Assembly (NCBI RefSeq): GCF_003428875.1
Contig: NZ_QQRS01000001.1
Coordinates: 558,001 to 622,000 of the forward strand
DNA from: Planomicrobium okeanokoites
Lineage (GTDB): Bacteria; Bacillota; Bacilli; Bacillales_A; Planococcaceae
Length of the DNA: 64,000 nucleotides
Direction of reading: 5' to 3'
Part shown: positions 1-8,642 of the stretch, in pieces
Numbering within the stretch: the stretch's first letter is position 1
Layout: the number at the start of each line of letters is the position of its first letter
Translations under genes and position numbers: made by a program
Notes under the pieces: model-generated
Database searches by the model: none
What the model was told of the DNA's origin: nothing
What the model saw: the letters and a program-made list of their open reading frames with translations, nothing else

Positions 1-1780
1 GAGCACGACTCAGCACCGCATTCTCATCATGCTGATCGGTGCCGACAGTTTGTGCATATTGCTCAACCTTTTCTTCGACTGCATTATCATCAGCTGCCAG
101 CATTGAGGGATCAAACTCGACCATTTCATCTGTCGAAGCCTGGAACTCGCTGCGCCATTCTTCCAGAAGCGTTTCCGCAGCCGCCTTTTGTTTCGGCAGC
201 ATCGCGGAGAATGCACGCTCAACTTGCTCAATTCTTTCATTCATTTCTTCCAGCGTACTGATGGCAAGCAGCTTCTGATTCAGCGTTTCAGCCTTCATGC
301 CAATTTCTGTACCTGCATCTTCAGGGATTGATTCGAATTTCTCCTTCTGCGCATTTTTCCAGCCTTCGGTTTCTTTTATGAACCAGCGCTGTATGCCGAC
401 ACTTAAACTATTTGCGAAATTAAGGACTGTGTCACCAGTTATCAGGACACCTTTTGGCAGTTGGTCTTCAACTACTGAAAACGGTACTTCCAGTTCCATA
501 TCATCAATTGCCAGGGAATCCTGGTCAGTCAATAACGCTGCATCCTTCAAAGCGGATTTCATCAATCTTTTCAGATGCACGGTGATTTGAGAAGGAATAA
601 CAGTTCCCAGTTTTTCTTTGACGTCATCCCGGCGGGCATCACGTTCAGCCTCCGTCTTTTTGCCGCTGAACAGCATGCCGACTTTAAAGTCGGGTTGCAT
701 GGCTTCCAGATAAAGCGTTAAGGAATTTCTCAACTCGTATGGCATGATATTGGCATTTTCGAGCAATTCTTTGCGGTTCTTTTCGAAATCGCCTTTCCAG
801 CTCTCAAAATCCTGTACAGATAATCGCCGTTCCACTTTATTAGTCTCTGCTTTGACATCTTCACGCATTTCCCATTCTTCCGGGCTCAACACGTTTGAAA
901 AAGCCTCCAGCCTTTCCATCTTTTCATCTTCTAAAAAGTTCAGATGTTCATCTTTCAATTGGGAAAGCGCGGATTCCGCAGCTTTTCCGACATTTCCTTC
1001 CCAGCCTTCCATTGATGAAGAAACAAGTGCTTTAACTGATTCAAAGTCATTGCCGTCCATTTCGAAATCCCGCAGTGACGTAAAGAATATGCCTTTCGGT
1101 TCGACTCCCCAAGCTGAAAAAGAATCCGCTACAGATTTTTTGAATGCCGGAAAATCCAGTTCGCTGTCCTGATGCTTGTCGATTTGATTGACAATCAGGT
1201 AAAGGTCCGTGTATTTTTGCAATTCTTTTGTGAAATTGAAGTTCAATTCGGATTGGACGTGGTTATAATCCATTACATAAAAAACCATATCTGCAATATG
1301 CAGTGCAGATTCAGTGGAGATCCTGTGTGCATCATCTGTCGAATCCACTCCCGGAGTATCCATGACACTAACACCATCCGGTAAAACTGAGTCTTTGTGG
1401 CCGATATCGATCTGTGTCACATCACCGCTTTTGCAATACTGCTTAACGGCATCAAAATCATAATTTTCAGGAAAATAAACCGGCTTCCCTTCCGTCTTAT
1501 TGACGATGGCAAAATCAGAATCTGCTTTGTGCACATTTACGATATTGGCACTGGTCGGTATCGGACTTGATGGCAATAAAGTTTCGCCAGTCAATGCGTT
1601 TATCATGGATGATTTTCCCGAAGAAAAATGTCCCGCAAAACCGATGATGAACTGATTTTTCAATATTTTCTTTCCGAACAATTTCGCTTTCGCTGCACGG
1701 TCAGTGTCGTCGTTCTCTTCAAAGATGCGGTGCAGCCGCGCAGTTTCTATTAATTCATTATGATGGTCCAAAGCTGTCAT
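1..1780 (-). CDS. dynA: Dynamin-like GTPase DynA (YpbR), N-terminal part; runs off left edge
   Basis: Open from ATG at 1780 to the window edge (593 codons seen). A strong Shine-Dalgarno (AAGGGGA) lies 10 bases upstream. The N-terminal G domain is clear: P-loop GHFSSGKSS at residues 50-58, G3 DTPG near 138 and G4-like NQID near 196. Helical stalk-type sequence follows, still open at base 1. Bacterial dynamins remodel membranes at the inner leaflet; B. subtilis DynA has two fused dynamin modules (about 1,190 residues) and protects membranes against pore formation and phage. Only most of the first module is visible, so whether the second is present cannot be judged. It has its own promoter region after a terminator, so it is probably not cotranscribed with the SDR gene. 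Confidence 0.88.
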   Translation of the reverse strand, partial: MTALDHHNELIETARLHRIFEENDDTDRAAKAKLFGKKILKNQFIIGFAGHFSSGKSSMINALTGETLLPSSPIPTSANIVNVHKADSDFAIVNKTEGKPVYFPENYDFDAVKQYCKSGDVTQIDIGHKDSVLPDGVSVMDTPGVDSTDDAHRISTESALHIADMVFYVMDYNHVQSELNFNFTKELQKYTDLYLIVNQIDKHQDSELDFPAFKKSVADSFSAWGVEPKGIFFTSLRDFEMDGNDFESVKALVSSSMEGWEGNVGKAAESALSQLKDEHLNFLEDEKMERLEAFSNVLSPEEWEMREDVKAETNKVERRLSVQDFESWKGDFEKNRKELLENANIMPYELRNSLTLYLEAMQPDFKVGMLFSGKKTEAERDARRDDVKEKLGTVIPSQITVHLKRLMKSALKDAALLTDQDSLAIDDMELEVPFSVVEDQLPKGVLITGDTVLNFANSLSVGIQRWFIKETEGWKNAQKEKFESIPEDAGTEIGMKAETLNQKLLAISTLEEMNERIEQVERAFSAMLPKQKAAAETLLEEWRSEFQASTDEMVEFDPSMLAADDNAVEEKVEQYAQTVGTDQHDENAVLSRA

Positions 1781-1813
1781 ATTCCGGTATCCCCTTCATT
1801 TTATACTCCTTTT

Positions 1814-1836
1814 ATCATACCATTTATCGCGATAAA
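1814..1836 (-). promoter_or_regulatory. dynA extended -10 promoter abutted by a perfect palindrome
   Basis: Reading on the minus strand, TGGTATGAT (1822-1814) is an extended -10 element 33 bases before the dynA start. It is directly preceded by the perfect 14-bp palindrome TTTATCGCGATAAA (1823-1836), which fills the spacer where a repressor would act. No good -35 is seen. The operator role is inference. Confidence 0.45.
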
Positions 1837-1838
1837 CG

Positions 1839-1869
1839 AAAAACATCCCCTCCATTTAAGGAGAGGATG
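1839..1869 (-). terminator. Rho-independent terminator upstream of dynA
   Basis: On the minus strand CATCCTCTCC-loop-GGAGGGGATG (one mismatch) is followed by TTTTT. It would stop transcripts arriving from the SDR gene or the repeat region and insulate dynA. Confidence 0.75.
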
Positions 1870-1884
1870 TGGTTGAATTTCCAT

Positions 1885-1979
1885 TTACTGAAAGTCATTT
1901 CGCTTTATGCAAGTGCTTATGCTGACTAGACACTGTCTACTTCTATAACATTTCCGTTTTAGACGAGTACTTTCAGTAA
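1885..1979. repeat. 95-bp element bounded by 11-bp inverted repeats
   Basis: TTACTGAAAGT at 1885-1895 is matched by its exact reverse complement at 1969-1979. Between them lies a 6-1-6 palindrome TAGACACTGTCTA (1927-1939). There is no coding content. It could be a small miniature-element remnant or a foldable RNA. Confidence 0.4.
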
Positions 1980-2080
1980 GGAGCGGCTATCACTTCATTC
2001 TGATTATATTTTGAAATAAAGGATTTACTTCTAAACCAGAATTAAGCTGAAGCGAAATTTTTTATAGAAAGTGATCTAAG

Positions 2081-2240
2081 ATATGAAGCAAAACAGCGAA
2101 GACTCCCAGGGGATTAGAAACAGAGTTGGTTTACCTACTCTGTTTCGAGCGAAGTGCTGAGATCCACTCGGGTGAAGTGGAACGAGACCGAGTTAGCTCA
2201 GTGCAAGCCCCCAGGAAAGCGCAGCTGTTTTGCGGAATAT
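2081..2240. repeat. Intergenic repeat family A, copy 1 (imperfect ~30-bp terminal inverted repeats)
   Basis: The left end (ATATGAAGCAAAACAGCG...) and the reverse complement of the right end (ATATTCCGCAAAACAGCTG...) match as imperfect terminal inverted repeats. The middle shares GAAGTGCTGAGATCCACTCG (2151-2170) and flanking bases with copy 2 at 19550-19784. This copy carries its own insert hairpin, GAAACAGAGT (2117-2126) pairing with ACTCTGTTTC (2137-2146). It lies downstream of the SDR gene, has no open frame of note, and looks like a non-autonomous repeat of a type common between genes in Bacillaceae/Planococcaceae. Confidence 0.7.
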
Positions 2241-2243
2241 CGG

Positions 2244-2283
2244 TTACTTACTTACTTACTTACTTACTTATTTACTTACTTAA
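2244..2283. repeat. TTAC tetranucleotide microsatellite
   Basis: Six uninterrupted TTAC units, one TTAT, two more TTAC and a TTAA. The run starts three bases after the right end of repeat family A copy 1, in the 3' untranslated region of the SDR gene. Copy 2 of family A is also followed by a short TTACTTAC (from about 19803). Confidence 0.9.
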
Positions 2284-2364
2284 TTTCTTGCCAGCTATAG
2301 ATATTTCTATTTACTTCAGAATCATCAATAGCTTGTTTGGGCAAAACGGGCGTTTCCGCTTTTT

Positions 2365-3123
2365 TTAAGAAAACCCATGTATCGACATGCCTCCGTCTAC
2401 AAACAGCGTCTGGCCCGTTATATAGCTGGATGCTTCTGATGCCAGGAATACGACCGGCGTGGCAACTTCCGGAAGTTCACCGACGCGCTTCATCGGAGTT
2501 ACTGCCAAAATCGAATCCAGATATTCTTTGTCGTTCAACAGTTTTTCCGTCAAAGGCGTCCGGAAATACCAAGGACCGATGGCATTGACACGAATATTCT
2601 TCTCGCCCCATTCCATTGCCATTACACGAGTCATCTGGATGATGGCTGCTTTTGATGCGGCATACACGACGCCTGTTTTTAATGCCCGCTCACCGCCGAC
2701 TGAACTGATATTGATGATCGAGCCGCCACTCTGCATTTTCTTTGCTGCTTCCTGTGAAAACATGAAAACGCTTTGGGCGTTAGTATCCATAATCTTATGC
2801 CATTCATCATCCGTCGCATCCAGCAGCTTTGAACGGATGTTCATGCCTGCATTATTTACAAGAACGTCTAGTGCGCCAAACCGTTCCATCGTATTTTCAA
2901 CCACCCGGCGAATTTGGCTCCGGTCGGTTATATCAGCAACTGCATATTCTGTCCGGTCATTGCCGATCAGTTCCTTTACATTCTGCAAATCTGATTCCGT
3001 CCGTGCAACAAGCATAACGTTGGCGCCTGCTTCCGCTATTGCCAGCGCAATAGCCTGGCCGATCCCTTTACCCGCACCTGTCACAATTGCTGTTTTTCCT
3101 TCTAAACTGAATGACTTCAACAT
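2365..3123 (-). CDS. SDR-family NAD(P)-dependent oxidoreductase
   Basis: 252-residue classical short-chain dehydrogenase. Visible: cofactor loop TGAGKGIG (15-22), NNAG (90-93), catalytic Ser in NISS (~141), Tyr154 and Lys158 of YAASK, and a C-terminal FVDGG typical of the family. The start at 3123 is chosen because GGAGGCGAT sits 6 bases before it; an in-frame start 54 bases further upstream has no such site. The closest style is gluconate/glucose dehydrogenase or 3-oxoacyl-ACP reductase-like enzymes, but the substrate cannot be assigned. It stands alone, with its own promoter, in the interval that holds xpt-pbuX in B. subtilis (from memory). Confidence 0.88.
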   Translation of the reverse strand: MLKSFSLEGKTAIVTGAGKGIGQAIALAIAEAGANVMLVARTESDLQNVKELIGNDRTEYAVADITDRSQIRRVVENTMERFGALDVLVNNAGMNIRSKLLDATDDEWHKIMDTNAQSVFMFSQEAAKKMQSGGSIINISSVGGERALKTGVVYAASKAAIIQMTRVMAMEWGEKNIRVNAIGPWYFRTPLTEKLLNDKEYLDSILAVTPMKRVGELPEVATPVVFLASEASSYITGQTLFVDGGMSIHGFS

Positions 3124-3142
3124 TTTATCGCCTCCGGCTCCT

Positions 3143-3172
3143 ATTATAATCGAAAATTCCGGTAATTGTCCC
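3143..3172 (-). promoter_or_regulatory. Predicted sigma-A promoter of the SDR gene
   Basis: Consensus -10 TATAAT (3148-3143) and a weak -35 GGGACA (3172-3167) with an 18-bp spacer, 20 bases before the start codon. Confidence 0.55.
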
Positions 3173-3232
3173 GCCACGATTCAATTAGATGGGCAGAGGA
3201 AAAGATTCTTTCAGGAAAATAAAACGATTCTG

Positions 3233-3808
3233 TCACCCTTCAATCTTTACCAGCTGTTCTTTTTCGACATCAAAGCCGCCGATGCCATCCGGGTCTTTAT
3301 TATATTGAATAATACCCATCGTTTTCTCTTCGGCTTCAAATTCCTGAAATTCCTCATCAGCTAGAACTAAAAAAAAGTCTGCATACACACGGCCGTCACC
3401 AATAATGACATTCCCCTCATAGTTCACCTGAACTGCCAAGCTGTCTAAATGGATGTTACTGTCTGCTTTTTTGGCAAAAAGAATCGCTTCGCCTTCTGCT
3501 ATTTCGGGAAGTGATGGAACAGCTTCACTATCTTTGCCATCCTCCACTTCTCTCAGCAACTCCTTGTCGATCAGATATTGCGCAGAAGTTACATCCATGA
3601 TCAGCAGCCGTTCTCCGTCAGCCTCCATAAGTTTTACCAAAATTGAATCTTTTTCAATTTGGCCTTTATGCTCTTCTTTAAGCGAGGCCAAAACTTTTTC
3701 TTCATCCCCGTAAAGGATGATTCCATTTGCTTTGTCTAATATACTGCAGCCTGACAAAATTATCGCCCCCGCACACAATGCCGTTATCCATAATGTGATC
3801 TTTTTCAT
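3233..3808 (-). CDS. Predicted lipoprotein of unknown function
   Basis: 191 residues. The N-terminus is a type II signal peptide: MKK, a hydrophobic stretch, and lipobox LSGC with the lipidated Cys at residue 21. The mature part is acidic (many Glu/Asp) with no motif I recognise. A good ribosome site (AGGAGAG) precedes the ATG. It is presumably membrane-anchored on the outer face. There are no operon partners: the SDR gene downstream has its own promoter, and ypwA upstream ends in a terminator. Confidence 0.75.
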   Translation of the reverse strand: MKKITLWITALCAGAIILSGCSILDKANGIILYGDEEKVLASLKEEHKGQIEKDSILVKLMEADGERLLIMDVTSAQYLIDKELLREVEDGKDSEAVPSLPEIAEGEAILFAKKADSNIHLDSLAVQVNYEGNVIIGDGRVYADFFLVLADEEFQEFEAEEKTMGIIQYNKDPDGIGGFDVEKEQLVKIEG

Positions 3809-3943
3809 GATCTTCTCTCCTCAAATCTTATTTTTACATCCACAGTTAATTATCAGGATCAATCTGGGATGTCTTCAGTATAGGACGGATGTTAAAAGGC
3901 AGCATTTACCGAAGATGACGCTAATCTTACAGTTTCGTCATAA

Positions 3944-3978
3944 ATAAAAAAAGCCGTCCCGATTGCAGCCGGGACGGC
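3944..3978 (-). terminator. Terminator after ypwA
   Basis: A 9-bp GC-rich stem (GCCGTCCCG/CGGGACGGC, 3953-3961 and 3970-3978). On the minus strand it is followed by a run of seven T, starting 14 bases past the carboxypeptidase stop codon. Confidence 0.92.
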
Positions 3979-3991
3979 CTTAGCATTCACT

Positions 3992-5494
3992 TTATACTAA
4001 TTGATAGACTTTTGAATATTTCTCTTCCAGGTATTTCGCCAGATGCTCTGCATTCAGCCCTTCACCGGTCGCTTCCTCCAAAATTTCGAGAGGTTTTTTC
4101 ATCGAACCATGTTTGTGCACATTCTCTGTCAGCCAGTTCCGGATTGGTGCAATATCTCCTGCAGCCAAAAGTTCATCATAATTCGGCAGGTCCTTCAACA
4201 TGGCATTCTTGAACTGCGCTGCATACATATAGCCGAGCGCATATGATGGGAAGTACCCGAAGCTTGCGCCAGCCCAATGGACATCCTGTAACACGCCTTC
4301 AGAATTGTTGGAAGGGCGGACACCAAGGTATTCTTCATATTTATCATTCCATAGCTGCGGCAGGTCCTTCACTTCCAAATCGCCATTGAACAGCCCTTTC
4401 TCCAACTCGTAGCGGATCATGATATGAAGTGCATAAGTCAGTTCGTCCGCCTCAATACGGATGAGTGAAGGCTTGGATTCATTGATAGCACGGATGAACT
4501 CTTCCTGTGACACCTGTCCGAATTGTTCCGGTGAAAACATTTTTAACATCTCATAATTCTTTTCCCAGAATTTTTCACTGCGGCCGACAAAATTCTCGAA
4601 AAATAACGATTGGGATTCATGAATGCCCATAGATGCGCCAGTCTCCACTAATGTTCCACTTAACTCTTCCCCGATATTCTGTTCATATAATGCATGTCCG
4701 CATTCATGGATAGTGCCGAATACTGCCGTACGGAAATCCTTTTCATCATATTTAGTCGTGATCCGAACGTCTTGGCGATTGATGCCGATCATGAAAGGAT
4801 GCACCGTTTCGTCGAGCCGTCCGGCATCGAAATCATAGCCAAGCTGCTCCAGAATCTTATCACTGAAACTTTCCTGTGCCTCTTTCGGAAACTGGCGATA
4901 CAGGAAATCTGTCTGTGGTTTGTTGGGTGAATCGGCAATTTTCTGCACCAGTGGGATGATGCGGCTGCGCAAGTCGCCGAATACCTCATCCAGAATTTCA
5001 GTAGTCATGCCAGGTTCATATTGATCCAACAGCGTATTGTAGGCACTGCCGTTCTTTTCTCCCCAATAGCCGATCATTTTTTTCGTCGTAGCCACCATCT
5101 TTTCAAGATAAGGCTGGAATAAAGAAAAGTCATCTGTATCTTTGGCTGTTTCCCAAACAGATTCAGCTTTGGATTGAAGGATCACGAATTCCTTGTATTC
5201 ATCAGCTGGAATCTTTTTGCTTAAATCATACTGTTTCCGCGCTTCTTCAACAGAACGAAGCATTACCGGATCCAGCTCCTCTTTTTTCGCTTCCAGTGAA
5301 GTTATCAGCTCACCGAATTCATCTGAAGTTGACATAATAAAAATATCAGAAGAAATCACACCGATTGTTTCTGAACGCAAATCGACACCTTTTTTCGGTG
5401 CGCCAGTGCGCAAATCCCAATAAAGCAATGAAACAGCTTCATTATAAGCTTTCAATTTTTTCATATGATCCGTAAATTGCATTTCCAATGACAT
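3992..5494 (-). CDS. ypwA: M32 family metallocarboxypeptidase (YpwA)
   Basis: 500 residues, the usual length for thermostable carboxypeptidase Taq-type enzymes. The zinc site is intact: HECGH (263-267, the M32 form of HEXXH) and HESQS (292-296) supplying the third ligand Glu293. It should release C-terminal amino acids from peptides in the cytoplasm; there is no signal peptide. ATG 5494 has a strong AAAGGGGG 6 bases upstream. It is monocistronic by its signals: an extended -10 promoter ahead and a strong terminator behind. Confidence 0.95.
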   Translation of the reverse strand: MSLEMQFTDHMKKLKAYNEAVSLLYWDLRTGAPKKGVDLRSETIGVISSDIFIMSTSDEFGELITSLEAKKEELDPVMLRSVEEARKQYDLSKKIPADEYKEFVILQSKAESVWETAKDTDDFSLFQPYLEKMVATTKKMIGYWGEKNGSAYNTLLDQYEPGMTTEILDEVFGDLRSRIIPLVQKIADSPNKPQTDFLYRQFPKEAQESFSDKILEQLGYDFDAGRLDETVHPFMIGINRQDVRITTKYDEKDFRTAVFGTIHECGHALYEQNIGEELSGTLVETGASMGIHESQSLFFENFVGRSEKFWEKNYEMLKMFSPEQFGQVSQEEFIRAINESKPSLIRIEADELTYALHIMIRYELEKGLFNGDLEVKDLPQLWNDKYEEYLGVRPSNNSEGVLQDVHWAGASFGYFPSYALGYMYAAQFKNAMLKDLPNYDELLAAGDIAPIRNWLTENVHKHGSMKKPLEILEEATGEGLNAEHLAKYLEEKYSKVYQLV

Positions 5495-5521
5495 ATAAAT
5501 CCCCCTTTGTCGAATGGGTCT

Positions 5522-5530
5522 ATTATATCA
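5522..5530 (-). promoter_or_regulatory. Extended -10 promoter of ypwA
   Basis: TGATATAAT on the minus strand between ypvA and ypwA, 27 bases before the ypwA start codon. No recognisable -35, as is usual for extended -10 promoters. Confidence 0.55.
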
Positions 5531-5538
5531 TGAATGGA

Positions 5539-7455
5539 TTACAATTTTAGAAAATTTTGAGCAGTGACTGGCAACACCTCTTGCCAAAGGTGCTCAAGGG
5601 CCAGTTCATCTTCATTTAACAACAAGTGGATTTCGCCGTGGTCTTCAGACGTACGGATCAATCGCCCGATGCCCTGCTGAATTCTGAGCTGCATGAACGG
5701 CAGATCGATTTCTTCAAGCGGATTGGAGCTGAATTTCCGTTTTGCTTCAAAAACGGGATCCTGCGGCGGGAATGGCAAATCGACTATGATGACTTTTGTC
5801 AAAGCTTCTTTCGGCAAGTCCAGCCCCTCCCACAGATGGTAAGAACAAAGCACCTGGAATTTGGCATCCTGGAAATCCTTGACGACGGTAGATAATTCAC
5901 GATCACCTTCGAATTCAATTTTATAAGCGTGGTCAAGCGGCAATGATTGCTTGAAATTCTCCATATCCATTTTTGATTTGAATAAAATCAGTGTCTGTTC
6001 TCCACTCGACAGTAAATCATAGGCACGTTGGAATTTATCCCGCTGTTCCAGTGGATGTTTCAGCACTTTCATGACATCTTCATAGTCAAAAGGCGAAGGT
6101 ACAGTAAATGACTGGTATTTATCAATGCCCAGGCTGTCCGACAAATAGCTGAAATCTTTTTTAATGGATAATGTCGCAGATGAAAAAATGATCGGCACTT
6201 TTCCATCGAAAAGTTTTTCGTCCAGAATATCTGTCACCAGACGAGGCATGATGACCAGTGTTTCAATGTCATCTTTTATTTCGAGCCAGTGCACTGCGTC
6301 TCCCTCTTCCGTGAATAAACCCATCGAGAAGATGTATTTCTCAAAGAACTCTTCCGCCAGACGCAATTCATATTCAGGGATTGTAAATAGTTCACCTTCA
6401 AAAACAAATTCCTCTAATAAGAGATTAATGTGATTGACCAGCCCTTTGCCTAAACTGATCAACGCCGGATCTCTGCTAATCGCCTTTCGGTCTTCATCAC
6501 TTGCCACTATGTTTTTCCGGAGCAAGAGGAAAAATTCGTTGTGCAGATCGATCGTCTCTTCAATCATGTTCAAGGTCTTTTCACGGACATTATCTGCCAG
6601 TATACTTTCTGTGACATCAAGGAGTGTGCTTTCCTGAACTTCATATGTTAAAGCTCGCTGAGCCGCGAATTCCAAGAGGTGGCCTTCATCAAGAACGATT
6701 TGGGAGAACTCAGGCAATAGCGGTGTCTGTCCTTCCCGGATACGTGTTTCTTTTGTCCACAGATGCTCCATCAGGAAATCATGGGAACAGATGACGAGAT
6801 CAGTCGCTTCCCGGTAATGGTTGCGGTGTATGGTCTGACCGCATTTATTGCGAAGTTCACAAGCTGCACAGTTTTGGATCGGGTGGTAGTTGACCTGCTG
6901 CCACTGATCGTCATTGATTTCCGGAAAACTGGAACGTTCACCGTAGGGATAGGTGTTCTGCATTGAAAACGTTTTGTTGACGAATTCCGGCAGCCTGGAT
7001 TCTATGTCATCCAGAAAATCCGCTCCGCTTCTTTTCTTTGCACCTTCGAGTCGCTGCAGGCATAGATATTGGTCACGTGATTTTGCCAGCCGGACATCCA
7101 GGTTCAAGTTAAAGAGCTCATCCAAACGGTCAATATCCCCGCCCTTTTTAACAAGCTGTTCAATCAGTGTTTCATCGGCGCAGGAAATTAACGCCGGTTT
7201 TCCTGTATATCTGGCGTAGGCGATTGCCGGGAGCAGATAGGCAAGCGTTTTCCCTGTGCCTACGCCTGCTTCCGCAAACATTACCGATTTTTCTTTTAAG
7301 GCTTTCTCCATTTGAAAAGCCATAAAGATCTGTTCATCGCGAAGATCGTACCCTTTTTCCGGCAGCTCATCGTAAAAAACGTCTCCGATCCAATCATTCA
7401 AAGACTCAAAGAATGTTTTATCTTTCGATAACGGAAATGGTATAGGTTGTCTCAT
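5539..7455 (-). CDS. ypvA: DinG/XPD-family ATP-dependent helicase (YpvA)
   Basis: 638 residues. Walker A AEAGVGTGKT (61-70), a DEGH Walker B box and late motifs (QGIGRLIR) mark a superfamily 2 helicase. The cysteine-rich insert (single Cys in DQYLC, then CAACELRNKC) fits the XPD/DinG 4Fe-4S cluster. Unlike DinG at 23027-25789, it has no N-terminal DEDDh exonuclease domain. It probably unwinds 5' overhang or R-loop/G4-type substrates in DNA repair; this is family knowledge. The ATG at 7455 lies 7-8 bases after GAGGAG. Confidence 0.92.
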   Translation of the reverse strand: MRQPIPFPLSKDKTFFESLNDWIGDVFYDELPEKGYDLRDEQIFMAFQMEKALKEKSVMFAEAGVGTGKTLAYLLPAIAYARYTGKPALISCADETLIEQLVKKGGDIDRLDELFNLNLDVRLAKSRDQYLCLQRLEGAKKRSGADFLDDIESRLPEFVNKTFSMQNTYPYGERSSFPEINDDQWQQVNYHPIQNCAACELRNKCGQTIHRNHYREATDLVICSHDFLMEHLWTKETRIREGQTPLLPEFSQIVLDEGHLLEFAAQRALTYEVQESTLLDVTESILADNVREKTLNMIEETIDLHNEFFLLLRKNIVASDEDRKAISRDPALISLGKGLVNHINLLLEEFVFEGELFTIPEYELRLAEEFFEKYIFSMGLFTEEGDAVHWLEIKDDIETLVIMPRLVTDILDEKLFDGKVPIIFSSATLSIKKDFSYLSDSLGIDKYQSFTVPSPFDYEDVMKVLKHPLEQRDKFQRAYDLLSSGEQTLILFKSKMDMENFKQSLPLDHAYKIEFEGDRELSTVVKDFQDAKFQVLCSYHLWEGLDLPKEALTKVIIVDLPFPPQDPVFEAKRKFSSNPLEEIDLPFMQLRIQQGIGRLIRTSEDHGEIHLLLNEDELALEHLWQEVLPVTAQNFLKL

Positions 7456-7473
7456 AAACTCTCCTCACAGAGA

Positions 7474-7499
7474 AACGGAAGAGCTGATGCTCTTCCGTT
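7474..7499 (-). terminator. Stem-loop terminator after the ypsC methyltransferase gene
   Basis: A perfect 11-bp stem AACGGAAGAGC/GCTCTTCCGTT with a 4-base loop, 9 bases past the ypsC stop codon. On the minus strand it is followed by only a short TTTCTCTGT, so termination may be partial and allow read-through into ypvA. Confidence 0.65.
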
Positions 7500-7508
7500 C
7501 CATCATTT

Positions 7509-8642
7509 TTATTTTTTCGGACGCTCTCCCCAGAACTGGAACAGATCCGTGCGTATAAAACCATTGAACAATTTTCTTTTCTTTGTAGCCGGCTGGCCAT
7601 AAAGCGTTTCAAATCTTGCCATTGAAGAAAGGATATAAACAGACCAAGTCGGATGCTTCGAAAATATCCTTCCCATATCCTGGATCATCTCTTCAATAAT
7701 TTCAATTTCGCCGATTCGTTCACCATAAGGAGGATTGCCGATTACAACACCATTTTCTTCAGTAGTTTTAAAATCTTTGACTTGTCGCTGTTCGAACTGG
7801 ATGATATCGGCAAATCCGGCTTCCAGCGCATTTTGTTCAGCTATCTTCACTATCCGGTGGTCGATGTCGGTACCCAGAATATTCAGCGGCTGATCATAAT
7901 TCGCCATCTCTTCTGCCTGTTCCCGCACTTCGTTCCAGATAGCTTCACCGATCCATGGCCATTTTTCACTGTCAAATTCCCGGTTATAGCCCGGTGCAAT
8001 GTTTTGGCCGATCATTGCCGCTTCTATGACGATTGTACCTGAACCGCAGAATGGATCGACAAAAGGGCGGTCCGGTGTCCAGCGTGATAATTTCACCAGA
8101 GCCGCTGCAAGTGTTTCCTTCAGTGGCGCTTCCCCCTGGTCGACACGATAGCCGCGTTTATGCAAGCCGGCGCCGCTGGTATCTATAGATAATTGAACTT
8201 TATCTTTTAGTATGGAAACTTCTATTTTGAAACGTGGACCAGTTTCATCCAGGAAAGAGTTTCGATGGTAAGCTTTTTTCAATCGTTCGACAATCGCTTT
8301 CTTGACGATGGACTGGCAATTCGGCACCGAATGCAAAGTCGATTTCACTGATTTTCCCTGTACGGGAAATTCAGCGTCCACCGGCAAGAATTTTTCCCAT
8401 TCAATTTCCTTCGTCTTTTCGAATAGTTCATCGAAAGTATAAGCATTGAATTCACCGGCAATAATCTTTACACGGTCTGCTGTACGCAGCCAAAGATTTG
8501 TTTTGGCGATATCCCGCTCGTCTCCCTCAAAGAAAACTTTACCGTTTTCGGTTTGGGTGTCGTAACCCATGTCTTTCACTTCACTGGCGACAATGGACTC
8601 GAGGCCCATTGCGGCAGTCGCTAACAATTTATATGTAGCCAT
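7509..8642 (-). CDS. ypsC: THUMP-domain class I SAM-dependent RNA methyltransferase (YpsC/RlmL-like)
   Basis: 377 residues. An N-terminal ferredoxin-like/THUMP region (about 1-165) is followed by a Rossmann methyltransferase domain with the PFCGSGT SAM loop and GNPPYGERIG, the N-P-P-Y signature of guanine-N2 methyltransferases. By family it should make m2G in 23S rRNA. The start at 8642 has AAAGGGTG 6 bases upstream; an upstream in-frame ATG (8675) lacks a site. It lies downstream of rnpB, as in B. subtilis. Confidence 0.92.
   Translation of the reverse strand: MATYKLLATAAMGLESIVASEVKDMGYDTQTENGKVFFEGDERDIAKTNLWLRTADRVKIIAGEFNAYTFDELFEKTKEIEWEKFLPVDAEFPVQGKSVKSTLHSVPNCQSIVKKAIVERLKKAYHRNSFLDETGPRFKIEVSILKDKVQLSIDTSGAGLHKRGYRVDQGEAPLKETLAAALVKLSRWTPDRPFVDPFCGSGTIVIEAAMIGQNIAPGYNREFDSEKWPWIGEAIWNEVREQAEEMANYDQPLNILGTDIDHRIVKIAEQNALEAGFADIIQFEQRQVKDFKTTEENGVVIGNPPYGERIGEIEIIEEMIQDMGRIFSKHPTWSVYILSSMARFETLYGQPATKKRKLFNGFIRTDLFQFWGERPKK

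Noticed and set aside
2244..2283. Phase-variable switch at the TTAC repeat
   Set aside because: The repeat is outside any reading frame and downstream of the SDR gene; no promoter spacing depends on it that I can see.
2459..3364. 301-codon plus-strand open frame opposite the SDR gene
   Set aside because: It is antisense to a clear SDR with intact motifs, has no ribosome site and no recognisable protein pattern.
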